From Limnochordia bacterium (GTDB taxonomy: Bacteria; Bacillota; Limnochordia; Darwinibacteriales; SLO01), in NCBI GenBank assembly GCA_007132635.1, contig SLOG01000167.1, positions 1 to 5,561 on the forward strand: DNA of 5,561 nt. The letters run 5' to 3'. The notes beneath the pieces were generated by a model. It saw nothing but the letters and a program-made list of their open reading frames with translations, was not told the DNA's origin and searched no databases. This document shows positions 5,021 to 5,561 of this stretch, piece after piece. The stretch's first letter is position 1. Every line of letters starts with the position of its first letter. The translations under genes and the position numbers were made by a program.

Positions 5021-5561
5021 TCATAGGTCGATTCGGTTCACTCGCCAGTGCGCAGCGGCAATCAGCGCCAACGATGCAGTCACGAGAATCGTTGAATCTG
5101 TCAAAATACTTGTGTTACGCACCAGGATTCCTTCCACATTGAAATAGGCAAAGAAACTTAGTGGTTGGAGTGCTGCCATCACTGACCAGACATCGGCCAG
5201 GTAGTGGATCAAAAACATGATGGTGATGATGCTCGCGCTTACCCCGGAAGCCCGTCCAGCTAGCGTTGTCCAGGTGGATACAGCGAGGCTGAGGGAGCCC
5301 GCCGCAGTGTAAACAAGAGCCGCGTTAAGACACACGAGGGCGGTTTGGCCGACAGCTAACTCGACAGCGACAACCAGCTGTCCAATGAAGATACCCAGAA
5401 AGACCCCAAGGGACAAGAAAAGGCTGCCGAAGAGAAGAAAGAGTGCATTTGTCCAGACTACCTGTGAGCGGCGAAGCGGTGTCGCAAAGAGGTGGTCTGC
5501 TGTGCGCGCGGTTACCTCGCCTGCGACGGCCGCTGTTCCGACCATGACCGCAAAGGCAGCA
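5021..5561 (-). CDS. ABC-2 type transporter permease, C-terminal part (5' partial)
   Basis: The gene is read from the right edge leftward to a TGA at 5023-5021, giving 179 complete C-terminal residues. An in-frame ATG at 5545-5543 is probably internal: the five codons before it (AAFAV) continue a hydrophobic helix, and the following AGEVTARTADHLFATPLRRSQVV matches in style the conserved cytoplasmic loop of ABC-2 permeases, in which an acidic residue and a T-x-x-x-L-(F/L)-A-T-P-L-R/S-R pattern follow the second helix. Counting from that ATG, hydrophobic helices lie near 33-57, 66-92, 100-120 and 147-165, and the protein ends in a short basic cytoplasmic tail (WRVNRIDL). Such proteins work with a separate ATPase to export drugs, lipids, peptides or polysaccharides, or to act in gliding or sporulation-type systems. 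The substrate is unknown, and the ATPase gene would be expected beyond the window. The gene converges on the SDR gene with a 32-base gap and is functionally unrelated as far as can be seen. Confidence 0.82.
   Translation of the reverse strand, partial: AAFAVMVGTAAVAGEVTARTADHLFATPLRRSQVVWTNALFLLFGSLFLSLGVFLGIFIGQLVVAVELAVGQTALVCLNAALVYTAAGSLSLAVSTWTTLAGRASGVSASIITIMFLIHYLADVWSVMAALQPLSFFAYFNVEGILVRNTSILTDSTILVTASLALIAAAHWRVNRIDL

Noticed and set aside
5543..5545. ATG on the minus strand as the start of the ABC-2 permease
   Set aside because: The frame continues to the window edge with hydrophobic residues suited to a membrane helix, and a start here would omit the N-terminal helices of the family. 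It is treated as internal.

Overview
The window carries the 3' part of a manganese-type ABC uptake operon, followed by a short-chain dehydrogenase gene and a convergent fragment of an ABC-2 exporter permease. Base composition looks close to half G+C by eye. Genes are tightly packed, mostly with clear Shine-Dalgarno sequences. The regulator is closest in layout to Bacillus MntR, and YibE/F membrane proteins of this single-chain type are typical of Gram-positive bacteria. I therefore favour a member of the Bacillota of moderate G+C, but the genus cannot be read from this sequence.

Bases 2-4097, plus strand, form one apparent operon. In order it holds a 5'-truncated solute-binding protein (2-700), an ATPase (729-1547), a 114-bp gap containing a long imperfect inverted repeat (1582-1646), an integral membrane permease (1662-2606), an MntR/DtxR-family repressor (2603-3001, ATGA overlap with the permease) and a YibE/F membrane protein (2988-4097, 14-bp overlap with the repressor). 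The binding protein, ATPase and permease make a complete cluster A-I importer. The metal ligands visible in the binding protein (His, Glu, Asp) and in the repressor (Asp11, Glu14, His80, Glu103, Glu106, His107) are those of manganese systems, not zinc systems. The repressor presumably reads cytoplasmic Mn(II) and controls the operon from an operator upstream of this window. The YibE/F protein has no assigned function. Its translational coupling to the repressor gene is the most interesting association here.

A possible intrinsic terminator (4044-4115) closes the operon. An SDR oxidoreductase (4164-4988) follows with its own ribosome binding site. It is faced tail to tail, after 32 bp, by the C-terminal part of an ABC-2 permease on the minus strand (5021-5561), which runs off the window end. 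I saw no tRNA, rRNA, CRISPR array, insertion sequence or attachment site. I found no clearly novel multi-gene system. The points worth a second look are the YibE/F-MntR coupling and the structured gap before the permease gene.
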